Source: Pseudomonadota bacterium (lineage in GTDB: Bacteria > Pseudomonadota > Alphaproteobacteria > Rhizobiales > Beijerinckiaceae). From it: DNA of 59,070 nucleotides. Below are positions 50,275 through 58,445 of the stretch, in pieces. Within the stretch, counting starts at the first letter, position 1. The number at the start of each line of letters is the position of its first letter. A program made the translations under genes and the position numbers. The stretch is from the NCBI GenBank assembly GCA_023386155.1, contig JAEWKH010000147.1:1-59070 (forward strand), in the 5' to 3' direction. The notes beneath the pieces are model-generated. The model was not told the origin of the DNA. It ran no database searches and worked only from the letters and a program-made list of their open reading frames with translations.

Positions 50275-51078
50275 TCAATTGCTCCAGCGGTCACGCCACT
50301 GCATCTCGCCGGCCATGCAGTTGGTGCGCGGAGGGGTCTGAACGCGGTTGGTCAGAGGCTGCGGAGGCATGAGATTGGCAACTTCCAGCAGGATCTTGGT
50401 CTTGATCGCCTCGATGAACTGGTCGCGCTCACGGACCGGAACCGTGAACGCGCCTTGCCCGCCGATGACGCAGTCCTTGTAATAGATGTCGAGGTCGGGG
50501 ATGTCGAGATAGCCCGGCTGGCGCAGCATGATCGGCAGGCCGTTGATGGTGATGCCCTTGGCCAGGGCCGCATCACGGGCCTCGATCACGAGCCGCCCCT
50601 GGTTGTTGGGGCCGTCCCCCGAAACATCGATGACCCGCCGCGTGGCGGCAAGGCCGCTTTCTTCGAGAAGCTTCACGCTGAAGTCGATGGCGCTGGAGAT
50701 GGAGGTCCGCTGTGCGCGGCGCAGGGGCGTGGAGGCGATCTTGTCTGCAAAGGCCATCAGGCTCTCGGAATTGTCGAGGACGGTCCAGGGGACGATCACC
50801 TTTTGGTCAGGCGAGCCGGCCCATTCCATGTAGGTCACGGCAATCCTGCCCAGCATTCCGCCGCGGATCGCATCGTGGACGAGCTTGGAGCGGAAGGCCT
50901 GGGCGAAGCCCTCCCGCTGCAGGGCCTGCTCGTCCGTATCCATGGAGAAGGAGATGTCGACGGCCACGACGAGGGCGAGATCCACCTCGATGTCGGTCTG
51001 AGCCTGGGCCGGCAGGGCCAGAAGCGCGCAGAGGCAGGCCAGTCCTGCGGCAAGGCGGATGAAGCCGGAACGAACCAT
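50275..51078 (-). CDS. DUF1194 secreted von Willebrand factor A-like protein
   Basis: The 267-residue protein has a signal peptide ending L-P-A-Q-A-Q near residue 27. A VWA-like domain follows, with a MIDAS motif V-D-I-S-F-S-M-D near 41-48 (D-x-S-x-S), T-S-I-S-S-A-I-D near 125 and D-V-S-G-D-G-P-N-N-Q near 150. The fold suggests metal-dependent adhesion or scaffolding in the periplasm. The molecular function of DUF1194 is unknown to me. It probably shares a transcript with the methylglyoxal synthase gene behind it; cmk lies 85 bases upstream. Confidence 0.9.
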   Translation of the reverse strand: MVRSGFIRLAAGLACLCALLALPAQAQTDIEVDLALVVAVDISFSMDTDEQALQREGFAQAFRSKLVHDAIRGGMLGRIAVTYMEWAGSPDQKVIVPWTVLDNSESLMAFADKIASTPLRRAQRTSISSAIDFSVKLLEESGLAATRRVIDVSGDGPNNQGRLVIEARDAALAKGITINGLPIMLRQPGYLDIPDLDIYYKDCVIGGQGAFTVPVRERDQFIEAIKTKILLEVANLMPPQPLTNRVQTPPRTNCMAGEMQWRDRWSN

Positions 51079-51163
51079 CGGAATCTCCTTTGCGGGAGCC
51101 GGATCGGTTTTGAAGAGGGCCAGCTTCTGAAACTAAGGCAGGGACGGGCGAGGACCAGAGGCC

Positions 51164-51790
51164 TTAGGAGCGCTTGCTCTCCACGAGGTCGAGGGCTGCC
51201 CGGAAGGCCTCGTCGGCATCGAGATGGGTCGTGTCGAGGGTCATGGCATCGGCGGCGGCCTTGAGCGGGGCCGTGCTCCGGTTCATGTCGCGCTCGTCGC
51301 GGCGGCGGATATCGACCAGGATGGTCTCGTACTCCGCCTGCTCGCCCCGGCTCAGCAGCTCCCGGTGACGGCGCCGCGCCCGCTCCTCGGGGGCGGCGGT
51401 GATGAAGAGCTTCACCTCCGCATCGGGGCAGACCACCGTTCCGATGTCCCGGCCGTCGAGCACGGCGCCTGGTGCCTGGGCACCGAACTGGCGCTGGAAG
51501 GCCAGAAGGGCATCGCGGACCGGCTGATAGGCGGAGACCACGGACGCGGCCTCGCCCATGGCGGCTCCCCGGAGACGGGAATCGTCCTCCAGGTGGCTCA
51601 CGTCCAGGTTCTGCGCCACCTGCGCGGCGGCGTCCCGGTCGGCGAGCGGAATGTCCCGGTCCATGAGCACGCGGGCGACGGCCCGGTAGAGCAGGCCGGT
51701 ATCCAGGTGGGCGAAGCCGTAATGCTCCGCCAGACGCCTGCCCAGGGTGCCCTTGCCCGAGGCGGCGGGGCCGTCGATGGCGATGATCAT
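51164..51790 (-). CDS. cmk: Cytidylate kinase
   Basis: The start is ATG 51790 (MIIAIDGPAASGKGTLGRRL), giving 208 residues; the frame is open ten codons upstream into aroA. The P-loop G-P-A-A-S-G-K-G-T is at residues 7-15, then D-T-G-L-L-Y-R-A near 30, L-D-G-R-D-I-G-T-V-V near 111, R-A-R-R-R near 138 and R-D-x-x-D-M-x-R near 165. It phosphorylates CMP and dCMP. It starts seven bases after aroA, the conserved aroA-cmk pair, but rpsA, its usual downstream neighbour, is not next here. Confidence 0.96.
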   Translation of the reverse strand: MIIAIDGPAASGKGTLGRRLAEHYGFAHLDTGLLYRAVARVLMDRDIPLADRDAAAQVAQNLDVSHLEDDSRLRGAAMGEAASVVSAYQPVRDALLAFQRQFGAQAPGAVLDGRDIGTVVCPDAEVKLFITAAPEERARRRHRELLSRGEQAEYETILVDIRRRDERDMNRSTAPLKAAADAMTLDTTHLDADEAFRAALDLVESKRS

Positions 51791-51797
51791 AGGTGGC

Positions 51798-53147
51798 TCA
51801 ATCCTGGATCGTGGCGCCAAGCTCGCGCATGAGGGGAATGAAGGAAGGGAAGCTCGTGGCGATCATGGCGCCGTCATCGACCGTCATCGGCTCGGCCGAC
51901 GCCAGGCCCATGACCAGGAACGACATGGCGATACGATGGTCGAGGTGGGTCGCCACCGGGTTGCCACCCCCGCGAACCTTGCCGTTCGAGCCATGAACGA
52001 GAAGGTCGTCGCCCTGGATCTCGTGTGCGACGCCGGCCTCGGCGAGCCCTGCGGCGACCGCGGCGAGGCGGTCGGATTCCTTCACCCGCAGCTCGTGGAG
52101 CCCCTGCATCCGGGTCGTGCCCTCGGCGAAGGAGGCCGCGACCGCCAGGACCGGGTATTCGTCGATCATGGACGGCGCCCGGGCATGGGGCACCGTGACG
52201 CCGGTGAGGCGGCTGTGGCGGACGCGCAGGTCGGCGACCGTCTCGCCGCCCTCGTCCCGCTCGTTCAGGCGTTCGATGGAGGCTCCCATCTCGATCAGGG
52301 TCGTGATGAGGCCCGTGCGCAGGGGATTCATCATCACGCCCTCGATCACCACGTCGGAACCAGGGGTGATCAGGGCCGCCACCAGGGGGAAGGCCGCCGA
52401 GGAGGGGTCGGTCGGCACCACGATATCCGTGCCGCGCAGCTCGGGCTGGCCCTGGAGGGTAATGGCGCGGCCGTCGGTGCCGTGGGGAGCGACTTCGACG
52501 CTCGCCCCGAAATGGCGCAGCATCCGTTCCGTATGGTCGCGGGTCGCCTCGCGCTCGATCACGGTGGTCTTGCCGGGGGAGTTGAGGCCGGCGAGCAGGA
52601 TCGCCGACTTGATCTGGGCCGAGGCGGCCGGGGTCTCGTAGGTGATCGGGATCGTCTCCTTCGGGCCGCGCAGGGTGAGCGGCACCCGTCCCCCCTCGGC
52701 CTCGCTGACCACCGTCACGCCCATTTCGACCAGGGGATCGAGGATCCGGCGCATGGGGCGCTTGCGCAGCGAAGCGTCGCCGTCGAAGGTCGAGGTGATC
52801 GGGTGGCTTCCGGCCACGCCCATCATCAGGCGCGAGCCGGTGCCCGCATTGCCGAAATCGAGAACGTCCTTGGGCTCCGTCAGGCCGCCGACACCCACGC
52901 CCACGATCCGCCAGCGGCCCGGCGCCTCGCGGGCGATGGTGGCCCCGAGAGCCCGGCAGGCCTCCGCGGTGCGCAGCACGTCGTCGCCTTCCAGGAGGCC
53001 CTCGACCCGCGTCTCGCCGATGGAAAGCAGTCCGAAGATCATGGAGCGATGGGAGATCGACTTGTCGCCCGGGACGCGGATGCGCCCCTTCAGGGGCGTA
53101 CCGGCCCTGCTGGCGACCGGGGATGACGATCCATGCGCATGGGACAT
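51798..53147 (-). CDS. aroA: EPSP synthase (3-phosphoshikimate 1-carboxyvinyltransferase), class II
   Basis: The 449-residue protein has the PEP/shikimate motifs G-D-K-S-I-S-H-R-S-M near residues 27-36, L-D-F-G-N-A-G-T-G-S-R-L near 95-106, A-S-A-Q-I-K-S-A-I-L-L-A near 172, R-D-H-T-E-R-M near 200, S-M-I-D-E-Y-P-V near 320, L-R-V-K-E-S-D-R near 348 and T-H-L-D-H-R-I-A-M near 402. R-D-H-T-E-x-M-L and the overall pattern place it in class II, the group of the CP4 enzyme. The residue after G-N-A is Gly, where CP4 has Ala. The enzyme makes EPSP for aromatic amino acids. It is divergent from the FYDLN-acid gene. Confidence 0.96.
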   Translation of the reverse strand: MSHAHGSSSPVASRAGTPLKGRIRVPGDKSISHRSMIFGLLSIGETRVEGLLEGDDVLRTAEACRALGATIAREAPGRWRIVGVGVGGLTEPKDVLDFGNAGTGSRLMMGVAGSHPITSTFDGDASLRKRPMRRILDPLVEMGVTVVSEAEGGRVPLTLRGPKETIPITYETPAASAQIKSAILLAGLNSPGKTTVIEREATRDHTERMLRHFGASVEVAPHGTDGRAITLQGQPELRGTDIVVPTDPSSAAFPLVAALITPGSDVVIEGVMMNPLRTGLITTLIEMGASIERLNERDEGGETVADLRVRHSRLTGVTVPHARAPSMIDEYPVLAVAASFAEGTTRMQGLHELRVKESDRLAAVAAGLAEAGVAHEIQGDDLLVHGSNGKVRGGGNPVATHLDHRIAMSFLVMGLASAEPMTVDDGAMIATSFPSFIPLMRELGATIQD

Positions 53148-53267
53148 TCTCGAGTTCCTCGCTCGGGTTCCTTGAAGCCTTCTTCTCGAGCCGGGCTCCT
53201 AACACGGGGCATTCGCGCCGTCACGCGCAAGCTGGTCCGGGCTCGGCAGTCTCTTGCAATTTCCTAT

Positions 53268-53296
53268 TTGACAAGCCATTCCCTCACGACTAACGG
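53268..53296 (+). promoter_or_regulatory. Candidate promoter of the FYDLN-acid gene
   Basis: TTGACA at 53268-53273 and TAACGG at 53291-53296 are spaced by 17 bases and lie about 40 bases before the GTG start at 53335. The -35 is perfect and the -10 weak, as is common in alphaproteobacteria. Confidence 0.5.
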
Positions 53297-53334
53297 AGCG
53301 TTCCCGATCATTCACTCTCATAAGGCAATTACCC

Positions 53335-53712
53335 GTGGCCAAACCGGAACTCGGCTTGAAGCGCCAGTGCATGAGCTGCGGCGCGAAATTCTACGATCTC
53401 AACAAGGACCCGGCGGTCTGCCCGAAATGCGGCACGGTGTTCCAGGCCACCGCCCTGACCCGGGTCGCCGCTCCCGTGGTCGCCCGTGCGGCCGAGGACG
53501 ATGAGACGGAGCTCGAATCGACCGGGCCCGAGATGGTCTCCCTCGACGAGGTCGAGGCCGGCGAGAACGAGAAGGACATCCCGGTCGATGACGATATCGA
53601 CGTGGCCGACGATGTGGCCGACGACGACACCTTCCTCGAGGACGAGGAAGAAGGCGACGACGACGTGTCGGACCTGATCGACAGCGATCTGGAAGACGAC
53701 GAAGAGGCTTGA
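53335..53712 (+). CDS. FYDLN-acid (TIGR02300) family protein
   Basis: The 125-residue protein starts at GTG 53335, with TAAGG nine bases upstream. The N-terminal zinc-ribbon-like part has C-M-S-C (residues 12-15), the signature F-Y-D-L-N at 19-23 and C-P-K-C (29-32). From about residue 53 the protein is almost entirely acidic (D/E runs such as D-D-D-I-D-V-A-D-D-V-A-D-D-D) to the end. This matches the alphaproteobacterial FYDLN_acid family of unknown function. The layout of a small metal-binding head and a long acidic tail suggests an ion-binding or protein-binding role. A hairpin terminator follows before tRNA-Ala. Confidence 0.93.
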   Translation: MAKPELGLKRQCMSCGAKFYDLNKDPAVCPKCGTVFQATALTRVAAPVVARAAEDDETELESTGPEMVSLDEVEAGENEKDIPVDDDIDVADDVADDDTFLEDEEEGDDDVSDLIDSDLEDDEEA

Positions 53713-53765
53713 ACCTCGGATCGGAGGCGACTATAGAGACGCCTCTGCTGAAGAACATCAGACCG

Positions 53766-53791
53766 CCGCGGCGCCCCAATGCCGCGGTTTT
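53766..53791 (+). terminator. Intrinsic terminator of the FYDLN-acid gene
   Basis: CCGCGGC (53766-53772) and GCCGCGG (53781-53787) form a seven-bp GC stem followed by TTTT at 53788-53791, ending three bases before the tRNA gene. Confidence 0.65.
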
Positions 53792-53794
53792 CAA

Positions 53795-53870
<76 letters not shown>

Positions 53871-53883
53871 AATCCCAAAAACA

Positions 53884-53908
53884 GCCGCCGCCCGGGCGGC
53901 TTTTTTGT
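53884..53908 (+). terminator. Intrinsic terminator of tRNA-Ala
   Basis: GCCGCC (53884-53889) pairs with GGCGGC (53895-53900), followed by six T residues and GTTG. It lies 13 bases after the tRNA end. Confidence 0.9.
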
Positions 53909-54019
53909 TGCAGGGCGCTGTCCGGCGGGGCCGGATCTACTTCTAAAGCATAGGGTCCGGGCCGATCGTCCTCCCTTTTTATCCTGGAAGCGAGCGCGAT
54001 CTTCATTTTTAGTCGCAAC

Positions 54020-54034
54020 GCCTTAAGCTAAGGC
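54020..54034. promoter_or_regulatory. Palindrome upstream of malate synthase G
   Basis: GCCTTA at 54020-54025 and TAAGGC at 54029-54034 form a perfect inverted repeat with a three-base centre, 30 bases before the glcB start. It could be an operator; no regulator is known to me for it. Confidence 0.35.
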
Positions 54035-54064
54035 AAAGTCCTTTAGCCATCGAAAGCGGGTACG

Positions 54065-56275
54065 ATGACGCGCGTCCAGACGAACGGTCTTCAGGTTGCA
54101 CCGGTTCTACACGATTTCATCGAGCGGGAGGCGCTTGCCGGCACGGGGGTGACCAGCGCCGCCTTCTGGAGCGGCCTGGCCGGGCTCGTCCGGGACTTCG
54201 CGCCGCGCGACCGCGCGCTGCTCGCCGTCCGCGACAAGCTCCAGGCCCAGATCGACGAGTATCACCGCACGCGGGCCGGCAAGGCCTTCGACCAGGCGGA
54301 TTACGAGCGCTTCCTGCGGGATATCGGCTATGTGCTGCCCGAGCCCGAGGATTTTTCCGTCGGGACGCAGCATGTGGACGACGAGATCGCCCGTATCGCG
54401 GGTCCCCAGCTCGTGGTGCCGGTCTCCAACGCCCGCTACGCGCTCAACGCCGCGAATGCCCGCTGGGGCAGCCTCTATGATGCCCTTTACGGCACCGACG
54501 CCATCCCCGAGGAGGAGGCCGCCCGCTCCGGTGGCTACAACAAGGCCCGCGGCGCCAAGGTGGTGGAACGCGCCCGTGAGGTGCTGGACCGGGCGGCCCC
54601 CCTGGCCAGCGGCAGCCACCGCGATGCGGCCGGCTATGCGGATCGGGACGGGGCGCTCGTCGTGACGCTGCAGGACGGCAGCGAGACCGGCCTCATGGAT
54701 CCGACCCAGTTCATCGGCTATCAGGGCGAGGCGTCCGATCCGTCCTCCGTGCTCCTGCGCCACAACAACCTGCACCTGGACATCCGCATCGACCGCTCGC
54801 ACCCGATCGGCGCGGACGACCCGGCGGGCATCGCCGACGTGGTGCTGGAGGCGGCGATCTCCACCATCATGGACCTGGAGGACTCGGTTGCGGCAGTGGA
54901 TGCCGAGGACAAGGTCCAGATCTACCGCACCTGGCTCGGCCTCATGAAGGGCGACCTCGTCGAGTCTTTCGAGAAGGGCGGCAAGACCATCGAGCGCCGC
55001 CTCAATCCCGACCGGATGTACCAGCTGCCGAAAAGCGGCGAACTGCGCCTACACGGACGCAGCCTCATGCTGGTGCGCAATGTCGGCCACCACATGTTCA
55101 CCGATGCGGTGCTGGACGAGGAGGGGCAGGAGATCCCCGAGACCATCCTGGATGCCGCCGTCACCTCGCTGATCGCCGTCCACGACCTGAAAGGCCAGGG
55201 CCCCGTCCGCAACAGCCGCGCCGGCTCGGTCTACATCGTGAAGCCCAAGATGCACGGACCCGACGAGGTGGCCTTCGCGAACGACCTCTTCGCCGCCGTC
55301 GAGGACATGCTGGGCCTTGCCCGCAACACGCTCAAGATGGGCATCATGGACGAGGAGCGGCGCACCACCGTCAACCTCAAGGCCTGCATCAAGGCAGCAA
55401 GCGAGCGCATCGTGTTCATCAACACGGGCTTTCTCGACCGCACCGGCGACGAGATCCATACCTCCATGGAAGCCGGGCCCATGATCCGCAAGAACGACAT
55501 GAAGTCGTCCGCCTGGATCAAGGCCTACGAGGACAACAACGTGGATGTGGGGCTCCTGTGCGGGCTGCCCGGCAAGGCGCAGATCGGCAAGGGCATGTGG
55601 GCGGCGCCCGACAAGATGGCCGACATGCTGGCGCAGAAGATCGGCCATCCGCAGGCCGGCGCCACCACCGCCTGGGTGCCGTCGCCGACAGCCGCGATCC
55701 TCCATGCGCTGCACTACCATGAAATCGACGTTCCTGTGCGCCAGGAGGAGCTGAAGGAGCGCCCGCGCGCCAAGCTTTCCGACATCCTGACCATACCGGT
55801 GTCGCAGTCGAACTGGGCGCCGGAGGCGGTGCAGCAGGAGCTCGACAACAACTGCCAGGGCATTCTCGGCTACGTGGTGCGCTGGATCGACCAGGGCGTC
55901 GGCTGCTCCAAGGTGCCGGACATCCACGATGTCGGCCTGATGGAGGACCGCGCCACGCTCCGCATCTCCAGCCAGCACATCGCGAACTGGCTGCGTCACG
56001 GCATCGTCCCGAAGGAGCAGGTGATGGAGACCCTGCGCCGCATGGCGGAGGTGGTGGACCGACAGAATGAGGGCGATTCGCTCTATCGTCCCCTGGCGCC
56101 GAAATTCGACGGCCCGGCCTGGAACGCGGCCTGCGACCTGATCTTCAAGGGCACCGAGCAGCCAAACGGCTATACCGAGTGGATCCTGCATGCGCGCCGC
56201 CGCGAGGCCAAGGCCGCGGGGGCGCCGGACCGCGCCGAGGAGAGCGGCGTCAGGACGAAAGCGAAGACGAAATAG
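54065..56275 (+). CDS. glcB: Malate synthase G
   Basis: The 736-residue single-chain enzyme has the G-isoform landmarks: A-L-N-A-A-N-A-R-W-G-S-L-Y-D-A-L-Y-G-T near residue 125, I-M-D-L-E-D-S-V-A-A-V-D near 278, R-N-V-G-H-H-M near 340 with the catalytic Arg, G-I-M-D-E-E-R-R-T near 427, F-I-N-T-G-F-L-D-R-T-G-D-E-I-H-T near 450, and D-x-G-V-G-C-S-K-V-P-D near 610, close to the catalytic Asp. It condenses glyoxylate with acetyl-CoA to malate. Isocitrate lyase is not in the window. The gene is monocistronic, with a terminator behind it. Confidence 0.97.
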   Translation: MTRVQTNGLQVAPVLHDFIEREALAGTGVTSAAFWSGLAGLVRDFAPRDRALLAVRDKLQAQIDEYHRTRAGKAFDQADYERFLRDIGYVLPEPEDFSVGTQHVDDEIARIAGPQLVVPVSNARYALNAANARWGSLYDALYGTDAIPEEEAARSGGYNKARGAKVVERAREVLDRAAPLASGSHRDAAGYADRDGALVVTLQDGSETGLMDPTQFIGYQGEASDPSSVLLRHNNLHLDIRIDRSHPIGADDPAGIADVVLEAAISTIMDLEDSVAAVDAEDKVQIYRTWLGLMKGDLVESFEKGGKTIERRLNPDRMYQLPKSGELRLHGRSLMLVRNVGHHMFTDAVLDEEGQEIPETILDAAVTSLIAVHDLKGQGPVRNSRAGSVYIVKPKMHGPDEVAFANDLFAAVEDMLGLARNTLKMGIMDEERRTTVNLKACIKAASERIVFINTGFLDRTGDEIHTSMEAGPMIRKNDMKSSAWIKAYEDNNVDVGLLCGLPGKAQIGKGMWAAPDKMADMLAQKIGHPQAGATTAWVPSPTAAILHALHYHEIDVPVRQEELKERPRAKLSDILTIPVSQSNWAPEAVQQELDNNCQGILGYVVRWIDQGVGCSKVPDIHDVGLMEDRATLRISSQHIANWLRHGIVPKEQVMETLRRMAEVVDRQNEGDSLYRPLAPKFDGPAWNAACDLIFKGTEQPNGYTEWILHARRREAKAAGAPDRAEESGVRTKAKTK

Positions 56276-56283
56276 AACAGGAG

Positions 56284-56310
56284 GGGCGTCGCGGGTGCGA
56301 CGCCCTTTCT
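56284..56310 (+). terminator. Intrinsic terminator between convergent glcB and pxpC
   Basis: GGGCGTCGC and GCGACGCCC form a perfect nine-bp stem around GGGT, followed by TTTCT. It lies nine bases after the glcB stop and just before the pxpC stop. Confidence 0.88.
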
Positions 56311-56314
56311 CCGT

Positions 56315-57349
56315 TCACGCGTTCGGATCGTTCCTTGCTGGCGCGAGCGCATCGACCGTGCCGCCGATCAGGTTGTGGCTCAAGAGATGCTCCGTCGTGA
56401 GCGCGAAGCGAACGGGCACGAGGCTCGAGGGCAGGGATGCGGTCCATTCCTTCAGCCGGCGCGCGGCCGCCACGGCCTCGTCCCGCCCGACGGCTTTGAA
56501 GCGCACGCTCATGCCTGGGCGCATCTGCGCGAAGCGGGCGAGATCGGCGCTGATCACGGTCGCGATCTTCGGATAGCCGCCTGCCGTCTGCCGGTCGCGC
56601 ATCAGCACGATGGGCTGTCCGCTGCCCGGCACCTGGATATGGCCGTCCACGATCCCGTCCGAGACGATGTTGAAGCCCCTGGCATGTTCGAGGCGCGGGC
56701 CGGTGAGCTGGAACCCCATGCGGTCGGCCTGGGGGCTGATCGTGAACTCGCTCTCCAGAAACGTGCGGACCGATTCCGGCGTGAAGTAATCCTCCTGAGG
56801 ACCCAGCATGACGCGGATCGGGCCGCTTTCCTCGAACGGGTCGACGGCGAGCTGCATCGGCTCGGGATCCCGGGCGTCGGACAGACAGGGGAGGTGGTCG
56901 CCGGCTTTCAGCGCAGCCCCTTTCAGGCCGCCGAGCCGGGAGCGCAGATGGAACGACAGGCTCCCCAGCTCAGGCTCGATCGCAAAGCCTCCCGCGACCG
57001 CGAGATAGGCGAAGGTGCCCGTCCGGGGATGACCCACCTCCAGGCTCTGCCCCTCCTTCAGAAGGACGGAGGTCTGCGAAGGAACGGGCGTTCCGTCGAT
57101 ACTCAAGGTGCTCCCTGCGCCTGCGAGCGCGACATGAAGATCGCCGCCCTCGCAGGTGAAGGCGCCGCCGAGATTCATGAACTCGATGGCGGCCGTTTCG
57201 AGCGGATTGCCGACGAGCGCGTTCGCCATCGCCAGAGCACGGCGATCCATGGCGCCCGAAGGCGAGACGCCGAAGCCCTGATAGCCCAGGCGCCCGCGAT
57301 CCTGCAGGGAGGTCATGGGACCGCAGGATTTCACCGTGAGACCCGTCAT
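56315..57349 (-). CDS. pxpC: 5-oxoprolinase subunit C (biotin-dependent carboxyltransferase family)
   Basis: The 344-residue protein begins with the PxpC/AHS2 pattern: S-C-G-P-M-T-S-L-Q-D-R-G-R-L-G-Y-Q-G-F-G-V-S-P-S-G-A-M-D near residues 8-35. V-A-G-G-F, V-M-L-G-P-Q-E-D-Y-F-T near 183 and a second-half V-L-M-R-D-R-Q-T-A-G-G-Y-P-K-I near 250 follow. With PxpA and PxpB it forms the prokaryotic 5-oxoprolinase that hydrolyses pyroglutamate to glutamate. Its ATG overlaps the pxpB stop (ATGA). Paralogues act in urea carboxylase systems, so the substrate is inferred. Confidence 0.92.
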   Translation of the reverse strand: MTGLTVKSCGPMTSLQDRGRLGYQGFGVSPSGAMDRRALAMANALVGNPLETAAIEFMNLGGAFTCEGGDLHVALAGAGSTLSIDGTPVPSQTSVLLKEGQSLEVGHPRTGTFAYLAVAGGFAIEPELGSLSFHLRSRLGGLKGAALKAGDHLPCLSDARDPEPMQLAVDPFEESGPIRVMLGPQEDYFTPESVRTFLESEFTISPQADRMGFQLTGPRLEHARGFNIVSDGIVDGHIQVPGSGQPIVLMRDRQTAGGYPKIATVISADLARFAQMRPGMSVRFKAVGRDEAVAAARRLKEWTASLPSSLVPVRFALTTEHLLSHNLIGGTVDALAPARNDPNA

Positions 57350-58065
57350 GGGCGCACCTCTTCGGCGACCGGCTCGCCCGCCAGGGCGGCTTTCTCCAGC
57401 GCCTCCCAGCGCGAAGGGTCGACCGGCTCGAAGACGAGTTCGTCTCCCGCCGCGAACAGGAAGGCCGGGTCGCGATCGGGCGCATAGGTGCGCACGGGCG
57501 TGCGGCCGAGATTGTGCCAGCCGCTCGGCATGTCCATGGGTGCGATCCCCGCCTGCTCGCCGCCGATCATGATCGTGCCGGCCGGAATCCTGGCCCGGGG
57601 GTGAACCCGGCGGGAGGTGGCGATCCGCTTGTCGAGGCCGCCGAGATAGGTGAAGCCCGGCAGGAAGCCGATCAGGTAGATCCGATAGACCGCCGATGAA
57701 TGGATCTCGACGACCTGGTTCGGCGTCAGGCCATGGAGATCTGCGACCTCGTCGAGATCGCTGCCGTAATCGCCGCCATAGACGACCGGCACGCGCCAGC
57801 GCCGGCCGACTGCGTTGCGGGGGGCAAGATCCTGCGTTTCCTCTCTCAGGAGCCCGATCAGGGCCTCATAATCGGTCGCCACCGGGTCGAACTGGATCGT
57901 GAGGGAGCGATAGGTCGGCACCGTTTCGATCAGGCCCGCCGGGGCGCGGGCCCGGACGAGATCGTCCAGGGCCAGAACCATCCCGTTGATGTTGGGATCG
58001 ATCGTCTCGCCGAACTCGACGGTCACGGCGCTGTCGCCACAGGGGAGTATTTTCGGTGTCGGCAA
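57346..58065 (-). CDS. pxpB: 5-oxoprolinase subunit B
   Basis: The 239-residue protein matches the KipI/PxpB family (AHS1): C-G-D-S-A-V-T-V-E-F-G near residue 9, Y-R-S-L-T-I-Q-F-D-P near 52, R-W-R-V-P-V-V-Y-G-G-D-Y-G-S-D-L near 88, and Y-L-I-G-F-L-P-G-F-T-Y-L-G-G-L near 132. M-P-S-G-W-H-N-L-G-R-T-P follows near 178. It pairs with PxpC in pyroglutamate hydrolysis. The usual third gene, pxpA, is absent from both flanks within the window. Confidence 0.93.
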   Translation of the reverse strand: MPTPKILPCGDSAVTVEFGETIDPNINGMVLALDDLVRARAPAGLIETVPTYRSLTIQFDPVATDYEALIGLLREETQDLAPRNAVGRRWRVPVVYGGDYGSDLDEVADLHGLTPNQVVEIHSSAVYRIYLIGFLPGFTYLGGLDKRIATSRRVHPRARIPAGTIMIGGEQAGIAPMDMPSGWHNLGRTPVRTYAPDRDPAFLFAAGDELVFEPVDPSRWEALEKAALAGEPVAEEVRP

Positions 58066-58445
58066 GGGTGCACCTGTTGACGATCCGGAACGGCTAGAGC
58101 TGTTTCCATTGGCGTGGAATCATCTCTCTTCTCTGCTTAGACGCATTTTCTGGCGGTGAACCGGATCCACTTCACCGAAAAATGCTCTAGAGCATCGGAC
58201 CCAAAAGTGGGTTCCACTTTTGGGATCCCATCCGATGCTCCATTCTTTGGTTAGCGCATCTCATATCGGGGCGGTTCCGGCAACGGGGCCTGGATCCATC
58301 GGGCCATGCATCCGGAGCAGGAGGGGGCCTTGTCCGCGGGGCAGCCTTCCAATGCTTCTTTTTGCTAGGCTCACCCTCGCAACCCCCTTCGTGATATGCC
58401 ACGTTTCACATGGCGCCTGAAGCTCAGACCCAAGCGGAGTAGATC
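58066..58445. other. Intergenic region between pxpB and bdhA
   Basis: No gene is seen. The repeats of locus 4 occupy 58094-58240. The remainder (58241-58445) should carry the bdhA promoter, but no clear one was identified; GGAG near 58435 can serve as the bdhA ribosome-binding site. Confidence 0.5.
58094..58240. repeat. Dispersed palindromic repeats, C-A-B arrangement (locus 4)
   Basis: Reversed C unit at 58094-58135 (CATTGGCGTGGAATCATCTC), reversed partial A unit at 58151-58187 (CCGGATCCACTTCACCGAAA). B unit: outer arms GAGCATCGGA (58190-58199) and TCCGATGCTC (58231-58240), inner arms CCCAAAAGTGG (58200-58210) and CCACTTTTGGG (58214-58224). It lies between pxpB and bdhA. Confidence 0.85.
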
